Origin: Streptomyces aureus
GTDB taxonomy: Bacteria; Actinomycetota; Actinomycetes; Streptomycetales; Streptomycetaceae
Direction of reading: 5' to 3'
DNA length: 64,000 nucleotides
Assembly: GCF_000725495.1 (NCBI RefSeq)
Contig: NZ_KL647039.1
Location: 272,287 to 336,286, forward strand
A program made the position numbers and the translations under genes. The stretch's first letter is position 1, and each line of letters begins with the position of its first letter. The notes beneath the pieces were generated by a model. The model was given only the letters and a program-made list of their open reading frames with translations, searched no databases and was not told the origin of the DNA. This document shows positions 47,614 to 55,880 of this stretch, piece after piece.

Positions 47614-48705
47614 GTGGCCGGCAAGTCGAGGGGTGAGCAGCGGATAGGTCTGCTGAACGGCTTCGCGGCGTACGGGATGTGGGGGCTCGTCCCCCTGTTC
47701 TGGCCGTTGCTGAAGCCCGCCGGCGCGATCGAGATCCTCGCCCACCGGATGGTGTGGTCCCTGGCGGTCGTCGGGGTGCTGCTGGTGGTGATGCGGCGCT
47801 GGGCCTGGGCGGGCGAACTGCTGCGCCAGCCGCGCAAGCTGGGACTGATCACGATCGCCGCGGCGGTCATCACGGTCAACTGGGGCGTCTACATCTGGGC
47901 GGTCAACTCCGGTCACGTGGTCGAGGCCTCGCTGGGCTACTTCATCAACCCCTTGGTCACCATCGCCATGGGCGTGCTGCTCCTCAAGGAACGGCTGCGT
48001 CCCGTGCAGTGGGCCGCCGTGGGCGTCGGCGCCGCCGCCGTCCTCGTCCTGACGATCGGCTACGGCCGCCCGCCGTGGATCTCCCTCTGCCTCGCCTTCT
48101 CCTTCGCCACGTACGGCCTGGTGAAGAAGAAGGTCAACCTCGGCGGCCTCGAGTCGCTCGCCGCCGAGAGCACGATCCAGTTCCTGCCGGCACTGGCGTA
48201 CCTGCTGTGGCTGGGCTCCCGCGGCGACGCGACGTTCACCGCGCAGGGGCCGGGACACGCGGCGCTGCTCGCGGCGACCGGCGTGGTCACCGCGATCCCG
48301 CTGATCGCCTTCGGCGCCGCCGCGATCCGGGTGCCGCTGTCCACCCTGGGCCTGCTCCAGTACATGGCCCCCGTGTTCCAGTTCCTCCTCGGCATCTTCT
48401 ACTTCCACGAGGCCATGCCGGCCGAGCGGTGGGCCGGGTTCGCGCTGGTGTGGCTCGCGCTCTCGCTCCTGACGTTCGACGCGCTGCGCGCGGCGCGGCG
48501 CGGGGCGCGGGCCCTGAGGGCCGCGGCGGCAGCGGCCGCGGCGGCTCCGGGCTTCCCGGCCTCCGGGGCGGTCACCCCGGGCTCCACCGGGGCCGAGGCG
48601 ACGGGGATCGCCGTCGTCGCGGCGGGCACCGCCACGGAGGCGGCGGGGATCGCCGCCGACACCGTGGGGTCCACCGGTCAGGCGGGTACGCACCCCGCAA
48701 CCTGA
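47614..48705 (+). CDS. rarD: RarD-type EamA-family transporter
   Basis: 363 residues, ten membrane spans. RarD proteins are EamA-family permeases named for chloramphenicol sensitivity, with uncertain substrates. The N-terminal NGFAAYGMWGLVPLFWPLLK and ILAHRMVWSL are the family signature, and NWGVYIWAVNSGHVVEASLG is conserved. A GTG at 47614 has GAAGGAG upstream. About 70 C-terminal residues are an Ala/Gly/Thr low-complexity tail beyond the usual end of the family. Confidence 0.92.
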   Translation: MAGKSRGEQRIGLLNGFAAYGMWGLVPLFWPLLKPAGAIEILAHRMVWSLAVVGVLLVVMRRWAWAGELLRQPRKLGLITIAAAVITVNWGVYIWAVNSGHVVEASLGYFINPLVTIAMGVLLLKERLRPVQWAAVGVGAAAVLVLTIGYGRPPWISLCLAFSFATYGLVKKKVNLGGLESLAAESTIQFLPALAYLLWLGSRGDATFTAQGPGHAALLAATGVVTAIPLIAFGAAAIRVPLSTLGLLQYMAPVFQFLLGIFYFHEAMPAERWAGFALVWLALSLLTFDALRAARRGARALRAAAAAAAAAPGFPASGAVTPGSTGAEATGIAVVAAGTATEAAGIAADTVGSTGQAGTHPAT

Positions 48706-48751
48706 CGAAGGGGCGGGCCGCCGCGTTCCGGGAACACCGGGGTAGCCCGTA

Positions 48752-48795
48752 CATGCGAAGGGGCCCGTACTGCCTGTACGGGCCCCCTTCGCATG
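48752..48795 (+). terminator. terminator after rarD
   Basis: Arms ATGCGAAGGGGCCCGTAC and its complement with one bulged base and a 5-base loop, about 45 bases downstream of the rarD stop. Confidence 0.85.
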
Positions 48796-48888
48796 CTCGG
48801 GCTCGTCTCCCTCGCACAGGGCAGGCTCGCGGGGCCGTCCCGGTGAATGACCTTGCCCGTCCGGGCCGCGGACACTATGAGTGGCACC

Positions 48889-49365
48889 ATGACGCCGACT
48901 CCCGTGCCCGCGCCCGCACCCGTCCACTGGAAACTCGTCATCGACTCCGCCGATCCGCACGCGCAGGCCGACTTCTGGTCCGCCGCGCTCGGCTACACGG
49001 TCGAGGACAACAGCGCCCTCGTCGAGCGGCTGCTGGGGCTCGGCGCCCTGCCGGCCGAGGCCACCGTCGACTTCCACGGCCGCCCCGCCTTCCGGGACCT
49101 GATCGCCGTACGGCATCCCGACGACCCGTACGACAAGGACAGCGGCACCGGTCTCGGGCGGCGCCTGCTCTTCCAGCGGGTTCCCGAGCCCAAGTCGGCC
49201 AAGAACCGGCTCCACCTCGATCTGCACCCCGGCGAGGGGCGCCGCGCCGCGGAGGTCGAGCGGCTGACGGCGCTCGGGGCCGGCGTGCTGCGCGAGGTGA
49301 ACGAACCTTCGGGGGCGTGGGCCGTGATGACCGACCCCGAGGGGAACGAGTTCTGCGTCCACTGA
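48889..49365 (+). CDS. VOC/glyoxalase-like protein
   Basis: About 158 residues of the glyoxalase-I/bleomycin-resistance superfamily. WKLVIDSADPHAQADFWSAA is the typical first module, and a second paired module ends with MTDPEGNEFCVH, whose glutamate is a usual metal ligand. The true substrate cannot be told. The start is uncertain: in-frame ATGs occur at 48847, 48877 and 48889, none with a strong ribosome site, so a leaderless transcript is possible. Confidence 0.85.
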   Translation: MTPTPVPAPAPVHWKLVIDSADPHAQADFWSAALGYTVEDNSALVERLLGLGALPAEATVDFHGRPAFRDLIAVRHPDDPYDKDSGTGLGRRLLFQRVPEPKSAKNRLHLDLHPGEGRRAAEVERLTALGAGVLREVNEPSGAWAVMTDPEGNEFCVH

Positions 49366-49373
49366 CGAAGGAA

Positions 49374-49400
49374 GCGGCCGGGCCCGGTGGGCCCGGCCGC
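49374..49400. terminator. terminator between convergent genes
   Basis: A 12-base perfect stem GCGGCCGGGCCC with a 3-base loop, between the VOC gene and the leftward TPR-protein gene. Confidence 0.85.
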
Positions 49401-49458
49401 TCCTCGTCACCGCTCTCCGGTCACCGCTCGCCGCGGTTCGCCCCGGCCGCCGTGGCCG

Positions 49459-51165
49459 TCACTCGCCGTGCGCGCGGGACGGCCGGTTGTACGGCATGTC
49501 CCCGGCGAGCCGGGCGCGCTCCGCGAGGCGGACCATGCGGGTGCGGGCCGACTCGAGCTGTTCCAGGTCGTCGGCGGCGGGCCCCTCGTCGGCCGTGAGC
49601 TCGGTCCACAGTCCGATCAGATCGCGTCCGAGGTGCAGTCCCTGGAGGGGATCGCGCACGGCGCGCCACGCGGCGGCCGCGCTCTGGACGTTGCCGTAGG
49701 CGGCTCCGTTGTCACGGTGGCGCCGTCGGACCCGCGCGAGCTCCAGTGAGAGGTGGAACGAGCGGAGCGCGTCACCGGCCAGGTAGGCGATGTACGCGGT
49801 CAGCTCGCGCAGCTTCAGCACCTCGGGGTGCTCGTGGCCCAGCGACTGCGCCGCCTCCGCGACGGCGCGCTCCGCCATGCCCGCCGCGGCCTCGATCCGG
49901 CCCATCTTCACGGCCTCGTTGATCCGGGCGACGGGCTCCGCGAGGAACGCCGAGGCGGCGTCCCGGTCGGCGGCCGGCTCCTGCGGGCTCGGCGCGAGCA
50001 CCGCCTCGGCGACGGCGTCGAAGCCGCGCGCGGGCGTGGGCTTCGGGTCCGGTTCCGGCTCGGGGCCCAGCAGCGACAGGGCCTCCATCGGCGAGGAGGG
50101 CTTCCGCGCCGGGGCGGCCTGCTTCGCCTCGGGGGCGGGGGTGGCCTCCGGGGCCGGGCCGAACTCCCCGGTGGGAGCGGCCACCGATCCGGCCGCCGAC
50201 TCCGGCACGGCGCGCAGGACACGCGTCGAGGCGGACCCGGGCAACGGCTTCGGCTCCGGGACGGCCCGCAGCACGAAGGTGGACGGAGTGGGGACGCCGG
50301 GCTCCACGGACTCGGCCTCGGGCACCGGTGCGGGATCCGGGGTGCGAGCGAGGGCGCCGTGCGCCGGACCGGCGTCCCTGCCGGATTCCCCGGCGGAAGC
50401 CGGCTCGGCCCCCGCGACGGGCGCGGGTACGGGGGGTGCGGGCACGGCCGCCGGAGGCGCGGGGACCGGGGGTACGGGTGCCGGGGGTGCGGGCTGGGCC
50501 ACGAACTCGGCGGTCACCGCGGGCTCCGGCCTGCGCACGGGTGCGGGCCCCGGCTCCGGACGCACGGACGGCTCGGACGCGGACTGACCCGCGAACCCCG
50601 CCGCCTCGGGCCGGGGCACGGACCGCGCCCCCGCCTCGGGCCGGGGCACGGACCGCGCCTCAGGGCGCACGACCGGCTCCGGCACGGGCTGCGCGTCGGG
50701 GCGCACGACCGGCTCCGGCACGGGCTGCATCACGAACTCGGCGGTCACCGCGGGCTCGGGCCTGCGCACGGGTGCGGGCCCCGGCTCCGGACGTACGGAT
50801 GGCTCGGACGCGGCCTGCGCCGCGAACCCCGCCGCCTCGGGCCGCGCCTCCGGGCGCACCGGCGCCTCCGAGACCGGCTGCGGCACGAACTCGGCCGTCA
50901 CAGCGGGCTCGGGCCCGCGCACCGGCGCGGGCCGGGGAGCGGACTCCGGGCGGGCCGGCGGCGCGGGCGGGGCCATGGGCGGATAGTCGGGTGCGGGCGC
51001 CGCATCGGGCGTCGTCGCGGATGCCGGGGCCGGCGCCGACGGTGTCCCGCTCTCCGGTTCCGGGAGGGTTCCTGCGGCCGATTCCGGTACCGCGCGCAGC
51101 ACGTACGTCGCCTTGTCCCGACGCGGCGCGGCCGGTGCCTCCGGAGCCTGCGCCTCGGCGGACAC
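49459..51165 (-). CDS. TPR-containing low-complexity protein, C-terminal part of a frameshifted gene
   Basis: 568 residues in this frame. About 330 residues are Pro/Ala/Glu/Val repeats (SVRPEPGPAPVRRPEPAV and related units recur several times, together with STFVLRAVPEP-like units). The last 170 are TPR-like helices (MGRIEAAAGMAERAVAEA, then LRSFHLSLELARVRRRHRD). The GTG at 51165 is only the first start candidate; the frame continues upstream to the duplicated segment at 51398-51626, beyond which the true N-terminus is in another frame. Removing the 130-base offset joins the two parts into one 861-residue protein. It is the last gene of the leftward arm of the secretion cluster; function unknown. 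Confidence 0.65.
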   Translation of the reverse strand: MSAEAQAPEAPAAPRRDKATYVLRAVPESAAGTLPEPESGTPSAPAPASATTPDAAPAPDYPPMAPPAPPARPESAPRPAPVRGPEPAVTAEFVPQPVSEAPVRPEARPEAAGFAAQAASEPSVRPEPGPAPVRRPEPAVTAEFVMQPVPEPVVRPDAQPVPEPVVRPEARSVPRPEAGARSVPRPEAAGFAGQSASEPSVRPEPGPAPVRRPEPAVTAEFVAQPAPPAPVPPVPAPPAAVPAPPVPAPVAGAEPASAGESGRDAGPAHGALARTPDPAPVPEAESVEPGVPTPSTFVLRAVPEPKPLPGSASTRVLRAVPESAAGSVAAPTGEFGPAPEATPAPEAKQAAPARKPSSPMEALSLLGPEPEPDPKPTPARGFDAVAEAVLAPSPQEPAADRDAASAFLAEPVARINEAVKMGRIEAAAGMAERAVAEAAQSLGHEHPEVLKLRELTAYIAYLAGDALRSFHLSLELARVRRRHRDNGAAYGNVQSAAAAWRAVRDPLQGLHLGRDLIGLWTELTADEGPAADDLEQLESARTRMVRLAERARLAGDMPYNRPSRAHGE

Positions 51166-52174
51166 CGGGACCGGCGGAAGCGGCGGAGCCGGCGTCTCGG
51201 GGCGCCCCTGAGGCGCCCTCTGGCCCGGCGCCTGCGGGACGTCCCCGACCGGCGCCTGCGGACGCTGCTCCGGGGCCTGCGGCTGCGAGCGGTGTTCGGG
51301 TGCCTGCGCGTGCGGACGCTGCTCGGGCGCGTGCGGGCGCTGCTCGGGCGCCTGCGACTGCGCGTGCTGCTCGGGGGCCTGCGGGCGCTGCTCGGGCGCC
51401 TGCGACTGCGGCCGGTGTTCCGGCGGCTGCGGCTGCCGATGGTGCTCGTCGGCGCTGAAGCGCGGGTGCTCCTGGACGGGCGGCTGCGGACGACGGAGGA
51501 GCCTGCCCGTGCGGGCGCTGCCCAGGAGCCTGCGACTGCGGCCGGTGTTCCGGCGGCTGCGGCTGCCGATGGTGCTCGTCGGCGCTGAAGCGCGGGTGCT
51601 CCTGGACGGGCGGCTGCGGACGACGGTGGGCGCCCTGTTCCGGGGTGAGGGCCTGCGGGTGTTCCTCGGGCCGGGGCTCGGTGAACGGGTGGGCCGCGGG
51701 GTCCGTGAAGTCGGGGGCGCGGCGACTCGCCGGGGCGGGGTGGCGGTGGTCCTGGGACGGCAGGTGCGGGCGCGACGCGTGCGGCACCTGCGCCGGCGGC
51801 GCCACCTGCACCGGCTCCGCCGTATAGCGGCTGGAGCCGTCGACGTGGACCTGGAGCGGTACGACGTAGCCGATGCGCTCGTCGTGGATGCTGGCCAGGA
51901 CCGGGTGCCCGGTGGCGAGCGCGAGACGGTGGAGGTAGTTCAGGATCGCGCCCTGGACCGTCTCCCCGGGCGCGGCCACGACCGGCATCCCGCCGACCGT
52001 GGCACAGCCCTGCGCCCCCACGGCGCCGGGCATCACGGCCCCCGTCGCCGTGTCAGCGGACGCCGGCACGTGCACCTCGATCGGCGTGGCCCCGGCGGCC
52101 TGCTGCCCTCCGGCACCGGCCGCCGAGCGCTGCCGCTTGAGTTCCCGCTTCTGTTCGCGGCTGAGTCGAGACAT
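50660..52174 (-). CDS. N-terminal part of the frameshifted TPR-protein gene
   Basis: From the ATG at 52174 the frame reads MSRLSREQKRELKRQRSAAG, followed at about residues 60-100 by a compact conserved-looking domain (GETVQGAILNYLHRLALATG, IGYVVPLQVHVDGSSRY). It then becomes Gln/Pro/Glu/His repeats. After the duplicated segment the frame turns into an Ala/Arg/Gly translation without biological look, ending at 50660, while the sensible Pro/Gln repeats continue in the frame of the C-terminal part. I infer that these are two halves of one gene broken by a duplication. Nine bases separate its start from the lipoprotein stop, so they share a transcript. Confidence 0.55.
   Translation of the reverse strand: MSRLSREQKRELKRQRSAAGAGGQQAAGATPIEVHVPASADTATGAVMPGAVGAQGCATVGGMPVVAAPGETVQGAILNYLHRLALATGHPVLASIHDERIGYVVPLQVHVDGSSRYTAEPVQVAPPAQVPHASRPHLPSQDHRHPAPASRRAPDFTDPAAHPFTEPRPEEHPQALTPEQGAHRRPQPPVQEHPRFSADEHHRQPQPPEHRPQSQAPGQRPHGQAPPSSAAARPGAPALQRRRAPSAAAAAGTPAAVAGARAAPAGPRAARAVAGARAAPARARAASARAGTRTPLAAAGPGAASAGAGRGRPAGAGPEGASGAPRDAGSAASAGPGVRRGAGSGGTGRAASGQGDVRAARGTGIGRRNPPGTGERDTVGAGPGIRDDARCGARTRLSAHGPARAAGPPGVRSPARAGARARARCDGRVRAAAGLGGAGAPGGAARGGGVRGAGRVRAIRTSGAGARTRAQARARGDRRVRDAARAGAGRAPRRAARAGAGRAP
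51398..51626. repeat. 99-base perfect direct repeat, copies 130 bases apart
   Basis: Positions 51398-51496 and 51528-51626 are identical. The 31 bases between them are a diverged version of what flanks the first copy. The 130-base offset is one more than a multiple of three, so it shifts the reading frame of the TPR-protein gene. Confidence 0.95.
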
Positions 52175-52182
52175 CGGTTCCC

Positions 52183-52926
52183 TCACGAAGGGGTGGTCGA
52201 GGACGGGGTCGGGGACGGCATCGAGGGCGAGGCCGGGGGCGCGGACGAGGCCGGCGGGGACGCGGCGTCCGCCGCCTCCACCGTCGTCACCTCGGCGACG
52301 CGCCAGGGGCGGCCGCCGGCCGCCCGGGTGAGCTTGAGGTAGACGTTCGCGCGCGGGCCCGTGCCCGTCCAGCCGTCGCGGCCGTGCGCCGTGCCGTCCA
52401 CGTAGTAGGCACGGTAGGCCAGGACGGCCGTGTCGGCGGGGCCGTCGGCGTCGTCGTCCACGGTCACGTCCACCGTGGTCCAGGCCCGGTGGCCGGCCCA
52501 GGTGTTCCACTGGGCGCCCGCCCCGCTCGCCGGGTGGTACGACCGCTCGGCCGCGGCCTTCGCCGGGGTGAACCAGCGGGCGGAGCGCAGCACGGCGTCG
52601 TGCGGACCGTAGTCGTACTTCGTGTCATAGCCGTACGCCACCTCCACCCACGCCTCCGATACCGCCGTCGCGTCCGTCCCGTCGACTCCCGACGGGCTCG
52701 GCACGTGCGCGTCCGCTCCCAGCTTCCTTCCCGGCGGGAGGGAGGCCTTCGGTGCCACGGACGGCACCCCGGAGGGCGACGAACCCGGCACGCCCACGTC
52801 GTCACGATGATCCCGCAGGCCACAGCCCGTCAACGTCAGGATCCCGGTCACGGACACGATCGCCAGCGCGGTGAACGTCCTCCCGCGGTTCCTTCCGGTA
52901 CTCGTACCCGTCCGTGTCGTCCTCAT
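52183..52926 (-). CDS. secretion-cluster lipoprotein
   Basis: 247 residues from the ATG at 52926 (GGAGGCGAGG upstream). The signal TFTALAIVSVTGILTLTGC ends at a good lipobox cysteine. A Ser/Pro linker and a domain of about 150 residues follow (YGYDTKYDYGPHDAVLRSAR, PWRVAEVTTVEA) that looks like a secreted NTF2- or VirB8-like fold. The C-terminal 25 residues are Pro/Ser/Thr. It lies 14 bases downstream of the wall-hydrolase gene, so it is probably a surface component of the type IV-like machine. Confidence 0.8.
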   Translation of the reverse strand: MRTTRTGTSTGRNRGRTFTALAIVSVTGILTLTGCGLRDHRDDVGVPGSSPSGVPSVAPKASLPPGRKLGADAHVPSPSGVDGTDATAVSEAWVEVAYGYDTKYDYGPHDAVLRSARWFTPAKAAAERSYHPASGAGAQWNTWAGHRAWTTVDVTVDDDADGPADTAVLAYRAYYVDGTAHGRDGWTGTGPRANVYLKLTRAAGGRPWRVAEVTTVEAADAASPPASSAPPASPSMPSPTPSSTTPS

Positions 52927-52940
52927 CCTCGCCTCCCTCC

Positions 52941-53981
52941 TCACTTCAGTCCCAGCCAGGGTGCCGGATCCACGTACTTGCCGTTCTGCATGACCTCGAA
53001 GTGCGCGTGCGGTCCGGTCGAGTAGCCGGTGGAGCCCACCTCGCCGACCCGCTGGCCCACCCGCACATGATCGCCGACGTTCACGAAGGGACGGCTTCTC
53101 ATGTGGTTGTAAGTCGTCGAGATCTGGTCGCCGTTGATGGTCCCGTGCGAGATGACCACACGGTTCCCGTACCCGTTGGACCAGCCCGCGAAGGTGACCA
53201 CGCCGTCCCGGGCCGCCTTGAACGGCGTGCCCGCCGCGGCGGCGAAGTCGATGCCGGTGTGCAGCTTGTAGACGTGCAGGATCGGATGCATGCGCATCCC
53301 GAACGGCGAGGTCACGCGCGGGTTCCCGGACAGCGGCATCGCCAGTTCCCGTCCGGCCGGGATCGAGCCGGGCGGATCGTCCACCGACTCGTACTTGGGT
53401 ATCAGGGACTTGATGCGGGCGACGTAGTTCCGGGTCTCGGTGTACGGCGGCATGCCGTGGTACTGGTGGATCGCGCCGGGTCCCGCGTTGTACGCCGCGA
53501 GCGCCAGGTCGAGCGTCTCCCCGCTCGCCTCGCCGCGGTTCTTGTACCCCTCGACCGTCTTGGCGAGCGCGCAGTCGTAACGGCCCTGGGCCATGATCGC
53601 GTCGCCGGGGTCGTACGGCGAGGCGCGGCCGTTGCCGTCGTCGTCCTTGCCCCAGTTGGGCCAGGTCCCCGGCATGAACTGCGACAGCCCCTCGGCGCCC
53701 ACGGGAGAACGGGCGTTGGGGTTCCAGCCCGACTCCGCCTCGATCTGCGCGGCGATGACCGCCGGCTTGATGACGTCGCACATGGCACCCGCCTTGAGCA
53801 CCCAGGGGACGTAACTCTGCGGCACGGAACCGTCCTTCAGTCCGCCGCCGGCCCCGCCCGGTCCCGGGTCCTCCTCGCTCGACGCCCCGCTCACCCCGAC
53901 CATCATGACCACCGGCAGCATCACGGCGGCCAGGCAGCCGCCGACCACCCAGGTCATGGTGGATCCGCCCCCGTTGGACAT
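52941..53981 (-). CDS. bifunctional lytic transglycosylase and M23 endopeptidase
   Basis: 346 residues. One N-terminal span (about 11-31) anchors an exported protein with two wall-cutting domains. The SLT/VirB1-like domain (about 60-195) has catalytic Glu83 in IEAESGWNPNARS, GLSQFMPGTW and AYNAGPG. The M23 domain (about 215-345) has His241 and Asp245 in HTGIDF and the HAH pair at 325-327 (GPHAHFEV). Both catalytic sets look intact. Such enzymes open the peptidoglycan for type IV secretion machines of Gram-positive bacteria. It is the first gene of the leftward arm, divergent from the P-loop-like gene. Confidence 0.92.
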   Translation of the reverse strand: MSNGGGSTMTWVVGGCLAAVMLPVVMMVGVSGASSEEDPGPGGAGGGLKDGSVPQSYVPWVLKAGAMCDVIKPAVIAAQIEAESGWNPNARSPVGAEGLSQFMPGTWPNWGKDDDGNGRASPYDPGDAIMAQGRYDCALAKTVEGYKNRGEASGETLDLALAAYNAGPGAIHQYHGMPPYTETRNYVARIKSLIPKYESVDDPPGSIPAGRELAMPLSGNPRVTSPFGMRMHPILHVYKLHTGIDFAAAAGTPFKAARDGVVTFAGWSNGYGNRVVISHGTINGDQISTTYNHMRSRPFVNVGDHVRVGQRVGEVGSTGYSTGPHAHFEVMQNGKYVDPAPWLGLK

Positions 53982-54154
53982 CGGCCCCCCTCAGCCTCAT
54001 GTTCCAGTCGTGTACATGCAGTCGAGTCTCTCGGTTCCCACCCGCTTCCCGCGTCACCGAGGCGTCACAGGCTCGTCCCTAAAACTCACGCCCCGTTACC
54101 CAACGGGCCCCCGCGCCGGGAGGATCGGGGCACCGACGAGGAGAGAGAGCACCC

Positions 54155-54766
54155 ATGCAGGGGATGGAGGGGGTGGCGATGCGGGCGAACGAGACGGCGG
54201 CCGTGCGCGGGAGCGACGGCACGGTGCCGGGCGGGGGCGCGTCCCACGGGCCGGGCGGCCCGGGCGGGCCCGAGATATGGATACGCGGGGCGGTCGGGGA
54301 GGCCGACCCGGAGCCCCGATACGAGGAGGAGCACCAACTCCTCGCACGGGCAAGGGAGTTCTCCTGGATCGCCACGCACGGCGGAGCCGGTTCCTCCACG
54401 CTCGCCACCGTCTTCGGCGGTCATGACGCGGGCCGCGACTGGCCCCGGCCGGACCGGGGCGAGCCGGCCTCGGTGCTGCTCGTCGGGCGGACGCACGCGG
54501 CGGGACTCGACGCCGTGTCGCACACCCTGGACATCTTCCGGCGGGGCGACGCCCCGCCGGGACTGGACCTCGACGCCATCGTCCTGGTCGCGGACGCGCC
54601 CGGCAGGCTGCCGCGTCAGCTCACTCAGCGCATCAAGGTGATCAACTCGGTCATCGACGTCTACCGGGTGCCGTGGATGCCCGCGTGGCGGACCGGCGAC
54701 CTGAACGGACCCCTGCCGCGTGAGGCGGCCTCGCTGGCCCGGCTGACCGGAAGGGCGACGCCATGA
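54155..54766 (+). CDS. P-loop-like protein of the type IV-like cluster
   Basis: 203 residues. After 40 Gly/Pro-rich residues comes a domain with WIATHGGAGSSTLATVFGG (residues 71-89), similar to a deviant Walker A, and LLVGRTHAAGLDAVSHTLD. It resembles a Streptomyces-restricted family of unknown function (DUF6668 from memory, unverified) and may be a ParA-like ATPase. ATG at 54155 with GAGGAGAGAG upstream. The start of the next gene overlaps its stop (ATGA). Confidence 0.75.
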   Translation: MQGMEGVAMRANETAAVRGSDGTVPGGGASHGPGGPGGPEIWIRGAVGEADPEPRYEEEHQLLARAREFSWIATHGGAGSSTLATVFGGHDAGRDWPRPDRGEPASVLLVGRTHAAGLDAVSHTLDIFRRGDAPPGLDLDAIVLVADAPGRLPRQLTQRIKVINSVIDVYRVPWMPAWRTGDLNGPLPREAASLARLTGRATP

Positions 54767-55020
54767 CCACCCTGCACACGCTCGCCGCCGCCCGGCTGGC
54801 CGTCGACGGCAGGGTCACCGGCCAGCTCGACTTCGTCCTCGGCATCATCGCCTGGCTCGTCACCGCCGCCGGGGTCGCGGGCCTGATGATCGTGGGCTCC
54901 CGGATGGCCCTGGCCGTCAAGACCGGTGAGTTCGAGGAGCATCTGAACGAGTTCCTGATGGTGCTGGGCGCCTGTGTCATCGGCGCCACGGCGGGACCGA
55001 TCGTCGGCTTCGTGCTCTGA
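54763..55020 (+). CDS. small two-span membrane protein, VirB2/TrbC pilin-like (first copy)
   Basis: 85 residues with two hydrophobic spans, LDFVLGIIAWLVTAAGVAGL and LMVLGACVIGATAGPIVGFV, separated by a short charged loop (KTGEFEEHLNE). Size and layout fit VirB2/TrbC pilin-like subunits. It is clearly paralogous to the protein at 55542-55841. It is cotranslated with the preceding gene and followed by repeats and a terminator. Confidence 0.75.
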   Translation: MTTLHTLAAARLAVDGRVTGQLDFVLGIIAWLVTAAGVAGLMIVGSRMALAVKTGEFEEHLNEFLMVLGACVIGATAGPIVGFVL

Positions 55021-55027
55021 CGCACTC

Positions 55028-55187
55028 CCGCCGGACGGACACGCACACCTGCCACCGAACGGAAACGCACCCCCGTCGGACGGGCACGCACGCCTGCCAT
55101 CGGACGGACACGCACCCCCGTCGGGCGGACCCGCACATCCGCCACCGTACGGACACCCACGCTCGCCGGACGAACGCGCACCGATCG
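55028..55187. repeat. degenerate array of 24- and 21-base units after the first pilin-like gene
   Basis: Seven adjoining units starting near 55028, 55052, 55076, 55097, 55121, 55142 and 55166 carry GGACGGACACGCAC-like cores, alternating mostly 24 and 21 bases. It starts 8 bases after a stop codon. A low-complexity frame across it is not a convincing gene. The rest of the 55021-55541 gap holds the terminator and presumably a promoter for the second pilin-like gene. Confidence 0.8.
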
Positions 55188-55222
55188 CTCGCGCGCCGTC
55201 GCGCGCCCCGCGCGAACACCCC

Positions 55223-55250
55223 GAGGCACCATCGCATCTGATGGTGCCTC
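55223..55250 (+). terminator. intrinsic terminator
   Basis: An 11-base perfect stem GAGGCACCATC with a 6-base loop, followed by AGTTCTTTTC. It ends the first two-gene unit of the rightward arm. Confidence 0.88.
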
Positions 55251-55541
55251 AGTTCTTTTCGGGCCTCCCACCTCGCCTTTCGTGACGGTCTCTTCCCGTG
55301 TGTCACGGACACGTCACCGACAGGTGCTGAGTTCCCACATCGCTTGGCCCCGGCCCACAGGAGTCGCCAAGCTCACTGTGCACCGGGAAACACGGGGCGT
55401 CCCACGGATCTTCATCGCCCCCAAGTACCGCTCACAGCAAGCACGTACCGCTCGTACCGGGCAAGTGCCGCTCAGACCCGGCGAGTTCCGCCCCGCGTCC
55501 AGGACGCGGGCGCGGACCGCCGGCCATATCGGGGAGAAACC

Positions 55542-55841
55542 ATGTTCAAGTCGATAGCAGCCCAGGCCCACCGTGCCGTGTATCTGGCGGACGGAAAGAT
55601 CCCCGACCCCAACCGTGACGCGCCGGGCGCGCTGACCGGCAAGGTCGACACCGTCCTCGGCATCCTCGCCTGGGCCGGCACCGCGGCGGGGGTCGCGGGT
55701 GTCCTCATCACCGGCGCCATGATGGCGATCTCCATGCGCCGCGGCGAGGGCTCGGAGCACATGGGCCGCCTCGGCATGGTGCTCGGCGGCTGTGTCCTGG
55801 TGGCCACCGCGGGCCCCGTCGTCACCTTCGTCTTCGCCTGA
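55542..55841 (+). CDS. small two-span membrane protein, VirB2/TrbC pilin-like (second copy)
   Basis: 99 residues from the ATG at 55542 (GGGGAGAAACC upstream). Spans VDTVLGILAWAGTAAGVAGV and LGMVLGGCVLVATAGPVVTF match those of the first copy almost residue by residue (the AW-TAAGVAG and ATAGP-V-FV elements). The N-terminal 40 residues differ (MFKSIAAQAHRAVYLADGK), so the two may have separate roles, such as major and minor subunits. Confidence 0.78.
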   Translation: MFKSIAAQAHRAVYLADGKIPDPNRDAPGALTGKVDTVLGILAWAGTAAGVAGVLITGAMMAISMRRGEGSEHMGRLGMVLGGCVLVATAGPVVTFVFA

Positions 55842-55880
55842 CCGACGCCCCGTCAGAGCCTGAGCGAAGGGAGCGCAACC

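Noticed and set aside
54974..55285. Open frame across the 55028-55187 array
   Set aside because: The translation is only PDGHA/PPSDGH-like repeats caused by the array; no conserved protein and no convincing ribosome site.
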